Origin: Amycolatopsis bullii
GTDB lineage: Bacteria > Actinomycetota > Actinomycetes > Mycobacteriales > Pseudonocardiaceae
Length of the DNA: 64,000 nt
Assembly (NCBI RefSeq): GCF_014654205.1
Contig: NZ_BNAW01000031.1
Coordinates: 1-64,000 of the forward strand
Reading direction: 5' to 3'
Position numbers and translations under genes: made by a program. Each line of letters starts with the position of its first letter. Position 1 is the stretch's first letter. The notes below the pieces were generated by a model. That model was not told the DNA's origin, ran no database searches, and saw only the letters and a program-made list of their open reading frames with translations. Shown here piece by piece: positions 53,492-64,000 of the stretch.

Positions 53492-56230
53492 TTACGTGCT
53501 CGTGCAGGGTTTGCCGTTGAGCGAGATCGCGCCCGGCCGGGAGTTCACCATCCCCGAACTCCCGGTGAAGCCGAACTCCGCGCTCCCGCCCGCCGGGATG
53601 GTCTTGTTCCAGCCCGCGTCCAGCGCCGTCACCGCCGCGCCGGTCTGGGTGACCTGCGCGTTCCACGCCTGCGTCACCCGCTGGCCGTCGGCGTAGGTCC
53701 ACGTCACCGTCCAGCCCGTCACCGCCGCCGTGCCGGTGTTGCCCAGCTTCACCGAGGCCTGGAAGCCGCCCTGCCACTGGTTGGTGATCGTGTAGGCCGC
53801 GGTACAGGACCCGGACGGCACCGGGGTCGTGGTGGTCGTCGGAGTCGTGGTCGTGGTGGGGGTGGTCGTGGTGGTCGGGGTGGTGCTCGTCGGCGGCGGC
53901 GTGGTGCCGCCGGATTCGCCGATGATCACGCCCCGGCCGTTCGTGCCCACATACACCCGGCCGTACACCCGCGGGTCCCCGGTCAGCGCCGCCCCGATGT
54001 TCCCGTACTGGTGCTGGTCGTCGTTGATCCGCGTCCAGGAAGCCCCGGCGTCGTCCGAGCGGAAGATCCCGCGCACGCCGCCGATCTCGGCGATCGCGTA
54101 CAACGCCGCATACGTCCGGCCGGGTGCGGCCTTGCCGAACCCGATGTTGTCGGCTTCGGCGACGTTCGCCAGCTTCGTGAAGGACGCTCCGGAGTCGGTG
54201 GAGTGCCACAGGCCGTACGCCGTGCCGGAGCCGCCGGCCAGCCAGATGTCCCCGGCCACGCCCGGCATCGCCTTGAAGTGTGCCGAGCCGGTGGACGGCA
54301 GGCCGGTGGCCGCGGTCGCGGTGAACGTCGCGCCGCCGTCGGTGCTGAGGTAGAACCTGCCCGCCGCGAACCCGTAGAACCGCTTCGGGTCGACCCGGTC
54401 GGACTCGACCACCGCGCCGGCCGGGATGCCCGCCGACGCCGTCCACGACGAGCCGAAGCCGACGGAGTAGCTGACGTTCGCGCCGTCCGGGCTCCAGACG
54501 AACCGGCTGCCGTCGGCGGCCGCGGCCACCGTGCCGCCGCTGGCGTTCCCGCCCGGTTCGGCGCCCTGGAACCAGTTCTTCCCGCCGTCGGTGGAGAAGG
54601 CGATCCGGTTGTCGTTCGGCCGCGCGGACCGGTCGAGGGTACCCACCCGCACGATCGTGGCCGGGGTCAGCTCGGCGTAGTCGAGGCTGGTGGTCGTGGT
54701 GAACACCGGCTGCGTGTACATGGTGGCCGGGACGGCGTCGAGGCTGTCGTGCCGGAACCCGCCGATGTCCCCGAGGCCGGACAGCAGCGGAGCGCCCGAC
54801 GGCGGGCTGATCAGGTCCAGCACCGCGGTCTCCTCGAGGCCGCCGACGACCGGCTTGATCGTGATCTTCCCGCCGCTGTCCCACTTCGTGAGGTCGGACG
54901 TGCCGTAGATGGTCGCCCCGGTGCCGTAGAGCAGGTGGTTCGAGTCGAAGGGGTCGATCTCCACCGACTCGGTCATCCAGCCGAGCTTCGGCGAGGGCAC
55001 CGGGGGAGCGGCCTGGACGCCGAAGGTCAGCCACGGCACCGCGGAGATGTCCTGGGTGTAGCGCAGGGACCGGTCGGGGTAGCTCGAGAAGTCCCAGATC
55101 CGCGTCCAGGTGGCGCCGCCGTCGGTGCTGCGGAAGAAGATCACGTCCGGCCACCAGGACACCTGCGTGGCGACCATCAGCGTGTTCGGGTGCTGCCGGT
55201 CGATGGTCAGCCCGCTGTAGCCGAAGTAGTCGTCACTGCTGTCGGAGGGGATCGGGCTGATCCGCGTCCAGGTGCCGGTCTTCGTGGCGTACTTCCAGAC
55301 GTCGCCCTTCGCGCCGTCGTAGGGCCCGCCGGTGTCGCTGGTCGCGAGGTAGAGGTAGCCGCCGACCGGGTCGAGGACGCCCTTGTGCGCCAGGTACCCG
55401 GTGGGCTGGCCGGCCACCCGCGCCCACGTCGTGCCGCCGTCGGTGCTGCGGTAGACGGTGTTCTGCTTGTCCGCGACGCCGACGTAGATCGTCTGCGTGG
55501 TGCTGCCGCGGGTCCCGGTCGTCGGGTCGAACGTCACCCAGGTGACGCCCTGGTTGTCGCTGGAGTAGCCGGTCGTGTCGTTCGGATCGGCCACGTAGTT
55601 CCCGGCGTTCGGGAAGCTGGTCACCTTCGCCCAGGTGACGCCCGAGTCCGTGCTGCGCCAGAGACCGTTGCCGCTCGGCGCGCCGAGGTAGAGGACGCTG
55701 TTGCGGTTCGGGTCGATCGCGAGCCGCTCGCCCATACCGCGGCCGGGCATGTTGCCGCCGAGCTTGAACGGCAGCGCGGCCGCCTGCCAGGTGGCACCGC
55801 GGTCGGCCGACCGGAGGATCGCGCCGGTGTTCGGGTCCCAGCTGTTGGTGTACATCCCGGCCGCGACGTAGACGCGGTTCGGGTCGACCGGATCCGTGGC
55901 CAGGCTGACGACACCGTTGTGGCCCCAGTCGGTCCAGCCGACCGAGTCCAGCAGCGGGAGCCAGCGGCCGGTGGCGGCGTTCCACCGGTACGCGCCGCCG
56001 ATGTCGGTGCGGGCGTAGACCAGCCCGGGTTCGGTCTGGTTGAAGACGATGCCGGGGACGAACCCGCCGCCGGCGATCTCCGCGTTGCGCCAGGTGGTGG
56101 CCGCGGGGGCGGCCGGGGACGCCGGCGCGCCGGCGACGACCGCGACGGCGGCCGGCAGCAGGACGGCGAGCGCGCTCGCCACCAGTCGTCTCAGTGAACG
56201 GGAACGTGGGCTTCGCACGGCGTTGTGCAC
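53492..56230 (-). CDS. GH74 xyloglucanase with C-terminal CBM2
   Basis: 912-aa secreted enzyme cutting the glucan backbone of xyloglucan. Signal peptide to about residue 42 (SPAAPAA), then two seven-bladed propellers (about 45-770) with many sialidase-type turns such as STDGGTTWARV and RSDDAGASWTRI. DIGGAYRW near residue 58 holds one catalytic aspartate. A Thr/Pro linker (about 780-805) leads to CBM2 (about 808-912). GTG at 56230 is chosen because GGAGG lies 5 nt upstream. Operator and promoter match the cellulase set. Confidence 0.93.
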   Translation of the reverse strand: MHNAVRSPRSRSLRRLVASALAVLLPAAVAVVAGAPASPAAPAATTWRNAEIAGGGFVPGIVFNQTEPGLVYARTDIGGAYRWNAATGRWLPLLDSVGWTDWGHNGVVSLATDPVDPNRVYVAAGMYTNSWDPNTGAILRSADRGATWQAAALPFKLGGNMPGRGMGERLAIDPNRNSVLYLGAPSGNGLWRSTDSGVTWAKVTSFPNAGNYVADPNDTTGYSSDNQGVTWVTFDPTTGTRGSTTQTIYVGVADKQNTVYRSTDGGTTWARVAGQPTGYLAHKGVLDPVGGYLYLATSDTGGPYDGAKGDVWKYATKTGTWTRISPIPSDSSDDYFGYSGLTIDRQHPNTLMVATQVSWWPDVIFFRSTDGGATWTRIWDFSSYPDRSLRYTQDISAVPWLTFGVQAAPPVPSPKLGWMTESVEIDPFDSNHLLYGTGATIYGTSDLTKWDSGGKITIKPVVGGLEETAVLDLISPPSGAPLLSGLGDIGGFRHDSLDAVPATMYTQPVFTTTTSLDYAELTPATIVRVGTLDRSARPNDNRIAFSTDGGKNWFQGAEPGGNASGGTVAAAADGSRFVWSPDGANVSYSVGFGSSWTASAGIPAGAVVESDRVDPKRFYGFAAGRFYLSTDGGATFTATAATGLPSTGSAHFKAMPGVAGDIWLAGGSGTAYGLWHSTDSGASFTKLANVAEADNIGFGKAAPGRTYAALYAIAEIGGVRGIFRSDDAGASWTRINDDQHQYGNIGAALTGDPRVYGRVYVGTNGRGVIIGESGGTTPPPTSTTPTTTTTPTTTTTPTTTTTPVPSGSCTAAYTITNQWQGGFQASVKLGNTGTAAVTGWTVTWTYADGQRVTQAWNAQVTQTGAAVTALDAGWNKTIPAGGSAEFGFTGSSGMVNSRPGAISLNGKPCTST

Positions 56231-56247
56231 GTCTGCCTCCACAACTC

Positions 56248-56261
56248 TGGGAGCGCTTCCA
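56248..56261. promoter_or_regulatory. CebR-type operator for the GH74 gene
   Basis: Plus strand TGGGAGCGCTTCCA, one mismatch, 5 nt downstream of the -10. Confidence 0.85.
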
Positions 56262-56266
56262 GAGGA

Positions 56267-56295
56267 AGGTAAGCCAGCGTTCCGAGCGTTGTAAA
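56267..56295 (-). promoter_or_regulatory. GH74 promoter
   Basis: Minus strand TTTACA (56295-56290), 17 nt, TTACCT (56272-56267). Confidence 0.78.
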
Positions 56296-56481
56296 GCGTT
56301 CGATGATTTCGGCATCCCCAACCGTCCACAGTGGATTTCGAGCCGGATTTGTCGGAGTCATGTATGTGAACGGCGATCAGGTTTCTGAATTGTTATCGGA
56401 TGCCTTCTTGCCCGGCATTTTGCGGCGTGTGAGTGTGGTGGCCGCTGGCTGGACTGGACCTACGAAAGAGGCGACCAGGCA

Positions 56482-57867
56482 ATGACGCAAACCGCCCCGG
56501 CGCGGCACATCGGCCGGACCACGTTGTACTTCTTCGGCGCGCTCGGCGGCATCCTCTTCGGCTACGACCTCGGCGTGATTTCCGGGGTGCTCCCGTTCAT
56601 CGGGAAACTGTGGGCGCTGACCAGCTGGGACAAGGGCGTGATCACCGCCAGCCTGTCGGTCGGCGCCATCGTCGGCGCGCTGTTCTCCAGCCGCACCAAC
56701 GAAGCACTCGGCCGCCGCCGCACGATCATGGTCGCCGCGGGCATCGTCATCGTCGGCACGCTGGCGGCCAGCTTTTCGCCGACCTTCCTGCTGCTGGTGC
56801 TTTCGCGCCTGGTCATCGGGCTGGGGATCGGCCTTTCGTCGTCGACCGTCCCGACGTACCTGTCCGAACTGGCCCCGGCGAAGTGGCGGGGCGCGATGGG
56901 CGCGCTCAACCAGATCTTCATCGTGCTGGGCATCCTGATCGCGTTCCTGGTCAGCTACTGGCTCGGGCCGATCTCGGCGTGGCGCTGGATGTTCGCCGGC
57001 GCGATCGTGCCCGCGGCGGTGCTGCTCGTCGGGCTGGTGTTCCTGCCGGAAACGCCGCGCTGGCTGGTCAAGAACGGCCAAGAGGACGAGGCCCGGCGGG
57101 TCCTGGCGAGCGCGCACGGCAACACCGTGAACCTCGACGAGGAGATCGCCACCATCCACGAGGTCATCCGGCTCGACACCGAGGAGAAGCCGCGGATCCG
57201 CGACCTGTTCTCCGGGTTCGTGCGGCCGATGCTCGTGGTGGCCCTGCTGCTCGCGATCGGCCAGCAGTTCAGCGGCGTCAACGCGATCAACGCGTACTTC
57301 CCGACGATGCTCATCGGCCTCGGCTTCGCCACGCAGGCCGCGTTGCTGTCCGGCGTGCTGCTGGGCGTCACGAAGTTCCTGTTCACCGCCTGGGTCGTGT
57401 TCGTGGTGGACCGCTGGGGCCGCAAACCGCTGCTGCTGATCGGCAACGTCATCATGGTGCTGACGCTGGTGGCGGCCGGGCTGGTGGTGCTGAACGTGCA
57501 CGACACCGGCACCCGCGGCCTGCTGATGCTGGTGATGATGGTGCTGTACCTGGTGGGCTACGAGCTCGGCTGGGGTGCGGTCGTCTGGGTGATGATGTCC
57601 GAGGTGTTCCCGCTGAAGTACCGGGCCACCGGCATGGGGGTCAGCAGCGTGGTCCTGTGGGCGGCGACAGGGATCGTGAGCGCGGTGTTCCCGATCATCT
57701 CCGACCCGAAGTCCCTCGGCATCGGCGGCTCGATGTTCCTGTTCGCCGGGGTGAACGTGGTGCTGTTCGTGCTGACCAAGTGGTTGGTCCCGGAGACGAA
57801 GGGCCGCACGCTGGAGCAGATCGAACTCGACCTGCGGGCGCGTCAGGGCGTGGTGGCCAAGAGCTGA
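56482..57867 (+). CDS. MFS sugar porter
   Basis: 461-aa proton-coupled sugar transporter with 12 membrane helices. GYDLGVISG in helix 1, NEALGRRRTI after helix 2, PETPRWL after helix 6, GQQFSGVNAINAYFP in helix 7, DRWGRKPLL after helix 8 and PETKGRTLEQIE at the end are the sugar-porter signatures (XylE/GLUT group). It probably takes up a monosaccharide such as xylose or glucose freed by the neighbouring xyloglucanase. ATG follows AAAGAGG. No CebR site is close on its own side. Confidence 0.9.
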   Translation: MTQTAPARHIGRTTLYFFGALGGILFGYDLGVISGVLPFIGKLWALTSWDKGVITASLSVGAIVGALFSSRTNEALGRRRTIMVAAGIVIVGTLAASFSPTFLLLVLSRLVIGLGIGLSSSTVPTYLSELAPAKWRGAMGALNQIFIVLGILIAFLVSYWLGPISAWRWMFAGAIVPAAVLLVGLVFLPETPRWLVKNGQEDEARRVLASAHGNTVNLDEEIATIHEVIRLDTEEKPRIRDLFSGFVRPMLVVALLLAIGQQFSGVNAINAYFPTMLIGLGFATQAALLSGVLLGVTKFLFTAWVVFVVDRWGRKPLLLIGNVIMVLTLVAAGLVVLNVHDTGTRGLLMLVMMVLYLVGYELGWGAVVWVMMSEVFPLKYRATGMGVSSVVLWAATGIVSAVFPIISDPKSLGIGGSMFLFAGVNVVLFVLTKWLVPETKGRTLEQIELDLRARQGVVAKS

Positions 57868-57940
57868 CGCCGGGTTTCGGTGGATCATTCCCCGGGTACC
57901 AATGAGCCAGGAAAGTTCAGCACACTGGGGAGTGATGCCG

Positions 57941-58171
57941 ATGTCTCGGTGGCAAAAAGGAATTTCCAAGCCCAAGGCCGTGGTCACGGCGGTCATCTGG
58001 GTGGCGATGATCGTCTTGGCGCTGGTCAAGGGCGTCAGTACCATGCCGTTGTGGCTCTGGGTGGCATTGGGGGTCGTGGGCGTGGGAATCACCCTCTGGG
58101 CGGGGTTTTCCAAGCGCGGCCGCAATACCTGGTTCCAGAAGACCGGCCCAGGGGGGAACCCCACCTTCTGA
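57941..58171 (+). CDS. Small two-helix membrane protein (76 aa)
   Basis: Unrecognised. Two hydrophobic segments (about residues 14-30 and 37-55) with a basic C-terminus (SKRGRNTWFQ). The ATG at 57941 has GGGGAG 8 nt upstream; in-frame ATGs at 57935 and 57902 are alternatives. Confidence 0.65.
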   Translation: MSRWQKGISKPKAVVTAVIWVAMIVLALVKGVSTMPLWLWVALGVVGVGITLWAGFSKRGRNTWFQKTGPGGNPTF

Positions 58172-58202
58172 TGAAGGGTTCAGGGTGGCGCCGGGAGACT
58201 CG

Positions 58203-59060
58203 TCACGCCGGGACATCGGCGAGGGCGAGTTTCCCGGCCAGCCGCCCGATCCACGCCTCGACTTCTTCGGGCGAGCGGTCGGGAAGGCCGAAGATCGTTT
58301 CGGTGACGCCCAGGGAATCCAGGTGCGCCAGGCGTTCCGGGTCCGGGCGCTCGCCGAGCGCGCAGATCAGGGGAGCGCCCGAACGGCCTTCGCCGCGCCA
58401 GATTTCCTTCAGCTGTGCCACGTGCCCGTCGAGGTCGGTGTCCGCCGGCGTGGTGAGCCAGCCGTCGGCGTGCCGGGCGATCCAGCGGAACGTCTTCTCC
58501 GTCGGGCCCGCGCCGAGCAGCACCGGGATGTGCGGCTGAACCGGTTTCGGCCACGCCCAGCTCGGCCCGAAGGAGACGAACTCCCCGTCGTAGGCGGCTT
58601 CCTCCTGGGTCCACAGTGCACTCATCGCCTCGAGGTACTCGCGCAGCGCGGTGCGGCGGCGGTTCCCGGGGACGCCGTGGTCGGTCAGCTCGTCGACGTT
58701 CCAGCCGAAGCCGGCGCCGAGGGTGACGCGGCCGCCGGAGAGGTGGTCGAGGCTGGCGATCGTCTTGGCGAGGGTGATGGGGTCGCTCTCGACCGGCAGG
58801 GCCACCGCCGTGGACAACCGGATGCGCGAAGTGACCGAGGCCGCCGTCGCCAGCGCGACCCACGGGTCGAGCGTCCGGCTGTAGCGGTCGTCGGGCAGTG
58901 ACGCGTCCCCGGTGCGCGGGTGCGGCGATGCGCGCTTCACCGGGATGTGGGTGTGCTCCGGGACGTAGAAGGTCGAGAACCCCGCGGCTTCCGCGGCGCG
59001 TGCCGCGGCCGCCGGGGTGATCCCCCGGTCGCTGGTGAACAGCACGATTCCGTAGTCCAC
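58203..59060 (-). CDS. F420-type LLM-class oxidoreductase
   Basis: 285-aa luciferase-like TIM barrel, distinct from the one at 17866. FYVPEHTHIPV near residue 31, GRVTLGAGFGWNVDEL near residue 109 and HADGWLTTPAD near residue 197 are family marks (TIGR03619-type). It probably uses F420H2 or FMNH2; substrate unknown. GTG at 59060. Confidence 0.85.
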   Translation of the reverse strand: MDYGIVLFTSDRGITPAAAARAAEAAGFSTFYVPEHTHIPVKRASPHPRTGDASLPDDRYSRTLDPWVALATAASVTSRIRLSTAVALPVESDPITLAKTIASLDHLSGGRVTLGAGFGWNVDELTDHGVPGNRRRTALREYLEAMSALWTQEEAAYDGEFVSFGPSWAWPKPVQPHIPVLLGAGPTEKTFRWIARHADGWLTTPADTDLDGHVAQLKEIWRGEGRSGAPLICALGERPDPERLAHLDSLGVTETIFGLPDRSPEEVEAWIGRLAGKLALADVPA

Positions 59061-59360
59061 CCGCGGAGCGTATTAGAACGTGTTTCAGTTTTCAAGGTGG
59101 GCAGTCCATGAGGTGAGCACGGTCGTCGCCGAGAGGGAGGATCGGAGGCGGAGGTGCAGGGTGGACGCAGTGTTCCATTGTGGACGGTCACGGCCGGTTT
59201 CCCAGATCGTGGACACCCGGGCGGGGTGGGATGGCCAGCCGGGTGCCGGATCCACTATCCTCGTCCCCGGGCCGAGAGGCGCTGCAACGGACCGCGGGGT
59301 CCGCCACGCTCGACCCGCTCCACCGCATCAAGGGCGCCTCCCGGACGAGGGAGGGCGCCG
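59061..59360. other. Divergent region upstream of metH, 300 nt
   Basis: Holds the metH leader. TATCCT at 59256-59261 is a possible -10 that would start transcription at the foot of the riboswitch candidate. Nothing recognisable in 59061-59240. Confidence 0.6.
59268..59340 (+). promoter_or_regulatory. Candidate S-adenosylhomocysteine (SAH) riboswitch
   Basis: The leader carries CCGAGAGGCGCTGCAACGG (59272-59290), close to the conserved GAGGRGCGYUGCRRC core of SAH riboswitches. CGAG (59273-59276) can pair with CTCG (59309-59312) as P1, GGAC (59289-59292) with GTCC (59299-59302) as P2, and GGCGC (59278-59282) with GCGCC (59334-59338) as the pseudoknot. SAH riboswitches turn on methyl-cycle genes, and metH follows 20 nt later. 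Pairing was done by eye. Confidence 0.6.
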
Positions 59361-62965
<3,605 letters not shown>

Positions 62966-62984
<19 letters not shown>

Positions 62985-64000
62985 TCCGGCAGCTCGATGT
63001 CGGTGGCGAACTTGTCGGTCGCCTTCAGCATCAGGCCGAGCAGGAAGCGGGACTTGAACGTCCAGTCCCGCAGCTTGATCCGCGCCCGCGACGGCGGCGC
63101 GAGGAACGGGCCCGCGCTGCCGCGCTGCGAGACCTTCGCGTACTTCCGCATCAGCTCCTCGTAGCGGGCGAACGCGATCCGGTGGTCGCCGCCGGCCGCG
63201 CGGAGCTCGCCCGCGAGCACGTACGCGCCCACGATCGCCAGGCCGGTGCCGAAGCCGCCGAGGGTGTTGCCGTAAGCGGCGTCGCCGAGCAGCACGACCC
63301 GGCCGCGGGAGTAGTGGTCGATCGTGACGCGGCTGAGCGAGTCGAGGTAGAACTCGCCGGCCTGGGGGATCCGGGCCATCAGCTCGGGCACCCGCCAGCC
63401 GGCACCCTGGTAGGCGTCGATCAGCAGCTGCCGCTGCTGGGCGGTGTCGGCGCGGTCGTAGTCCAGTTCCGGCGAAGCGAACACGAAGAACGCCGACGCC
63501 TTCGGACCGCCGACGGCGGCCATCCGCCCCGGCTCGTTGTACATCTCCGCGCCGCCGCCGCCGAGCTCCTCGCCCAGCTCGGCCAGGGCGTAGTGGTGGC
63601 CGAGGTACTGCACGTGGTCGCGTTCCGGGCCGAACACGAGCCGCCGGACGTTCGAGTGGATGCCGTCCGCGCCGACGACGAGGTCGAACCGGCGCGGGGC
63701 CGCGTGGGCGAAGGTGACGTCGACGCCGCCGGTGGTCTCGGCCAGGGACGTGATCGTGTCGCCGAAGAGGTACTCGCAGTCCGTGTGCGCGTACAGGACT
63801 TCGGCGAGGTCGCCGCGGCGGATCTCGATGTCGCCGCCGGTGAACTCGCCCGGGATCACCGCCTGCGGGCGGCCGGCCGCGTCGACGATCGTCTGGTCCT
63901 GCCCGCCCGTCTGCCTGCGCAGGACGTCGTCGAGGATGCCCAGGCGTTCGAGCACGGTCCGGTGGGTGGCGCCCTTGAAGTCGACGGACTGGCCGCCGGG
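62966..64000 (-). CDS. FAD-dependent aromatic monooxygenase, N-terminus outside window
   Basis: The 344 visible residues run in frame to the window edge, so the start and the GxGxxG motif are missing. [17 protein letters not shown] is the DG motif and [34 protein letters not shown] the second FAD motif (landmarks [11 protein letters not shown] and [12 protein letters not shown]). This is the PHBH-type group A flavoprotein family, which includes antibiotic-modifying and tetracycline-inactivating enzymes; the substrate cannot be called. Its stop lies inside the end of metH. Confidence 0.85.

Noticed and set aside
57902-57940. Longer N-terminus for the small membrane protein
   Set aside because: The ATG at 57902 has no ribosome site, whereas GGGGAG is well placed for 57941.

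Overview
The window is 64 kb of very GC-rich DNA with GTG starts, GTGA/ATGA stop-start overlaps, F420-dependent enzymes, sigma-B/F-type stress genes and a two-subunit NHEJ system. This points to a filamentous actinomycete; gene content and the long intergenic hairpins suggest Pseudonocardiaceae, probably Amycolatopsis (inference, no search was run). I see no rRNA, tRNA, CRISPR array, insertion sequence or phage genes.

Layout. 0-8 kb: a small unknown protein, a secreted GH29 fucosidase with a palindromic site at its promoter, 4-hydroxybenzoate hydroxylase (pobA), a membrane glycosyltransferase, and a PLP decarboxylase divergent from its LysR regulator. 8-25 kb: a stress island. It holds a SigB/F-type sigma factor and its anti-sigma kinase, two STAS proteins, two GAF-ANTAR regulators, a type II NADH dehydrogenase, hemerythrin, CYTH-CHAD, small membrane proteins (one holin-like gene is frameshifted), the Ku / split LigD operon, UdgX and a CBS protein. 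At least eleven promoters here carry GTTT-like/GGGTA motifs, so the sigma factor probably drives most of the island, including its own operon and DNA repair.

25-57 kb: a cellulose/hemicellulose utilisation region. A cebR-cebEFG-bglC locus (regulator, lipoprotein, two permeases, beta-glucosidase, no ATPase) is followed by a GH48-GH5-GH6 cellulase operon, a second orphan binding lipoprotein with its own LacI regulator, an AA10 LPMO, an AGE epimerase, an aldo-keto reductase, a Cip1-like CBM2 protein, a GH74 xyloglucanase and a sugar porter. Six of these proteins carry CBM2. Six operator-like sites matching TGGGAGCGCTCCCA lie just downstream of recognisable promoters, and a further site (48104) has no clear target.

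Inside this region (48.3-53.1 kb) is a five-gene operon: XRE/TPR regulator, AfsA-type hotdog protein, double carboxymuconolactone-decarboxylase-like protein, HAD phosphatase and MDR oxidoreductase. It looks like a butyrolactone/butenolide signal biosynthesis cassette of unusual make-up and is the best candidate for an undescribed system.

57-64 kb: a small membrane protein, an F420-type LLM oxidoreductase, metH with a candidate SAH riboswitch, and a FAD monooxygenase cut by the right edge.
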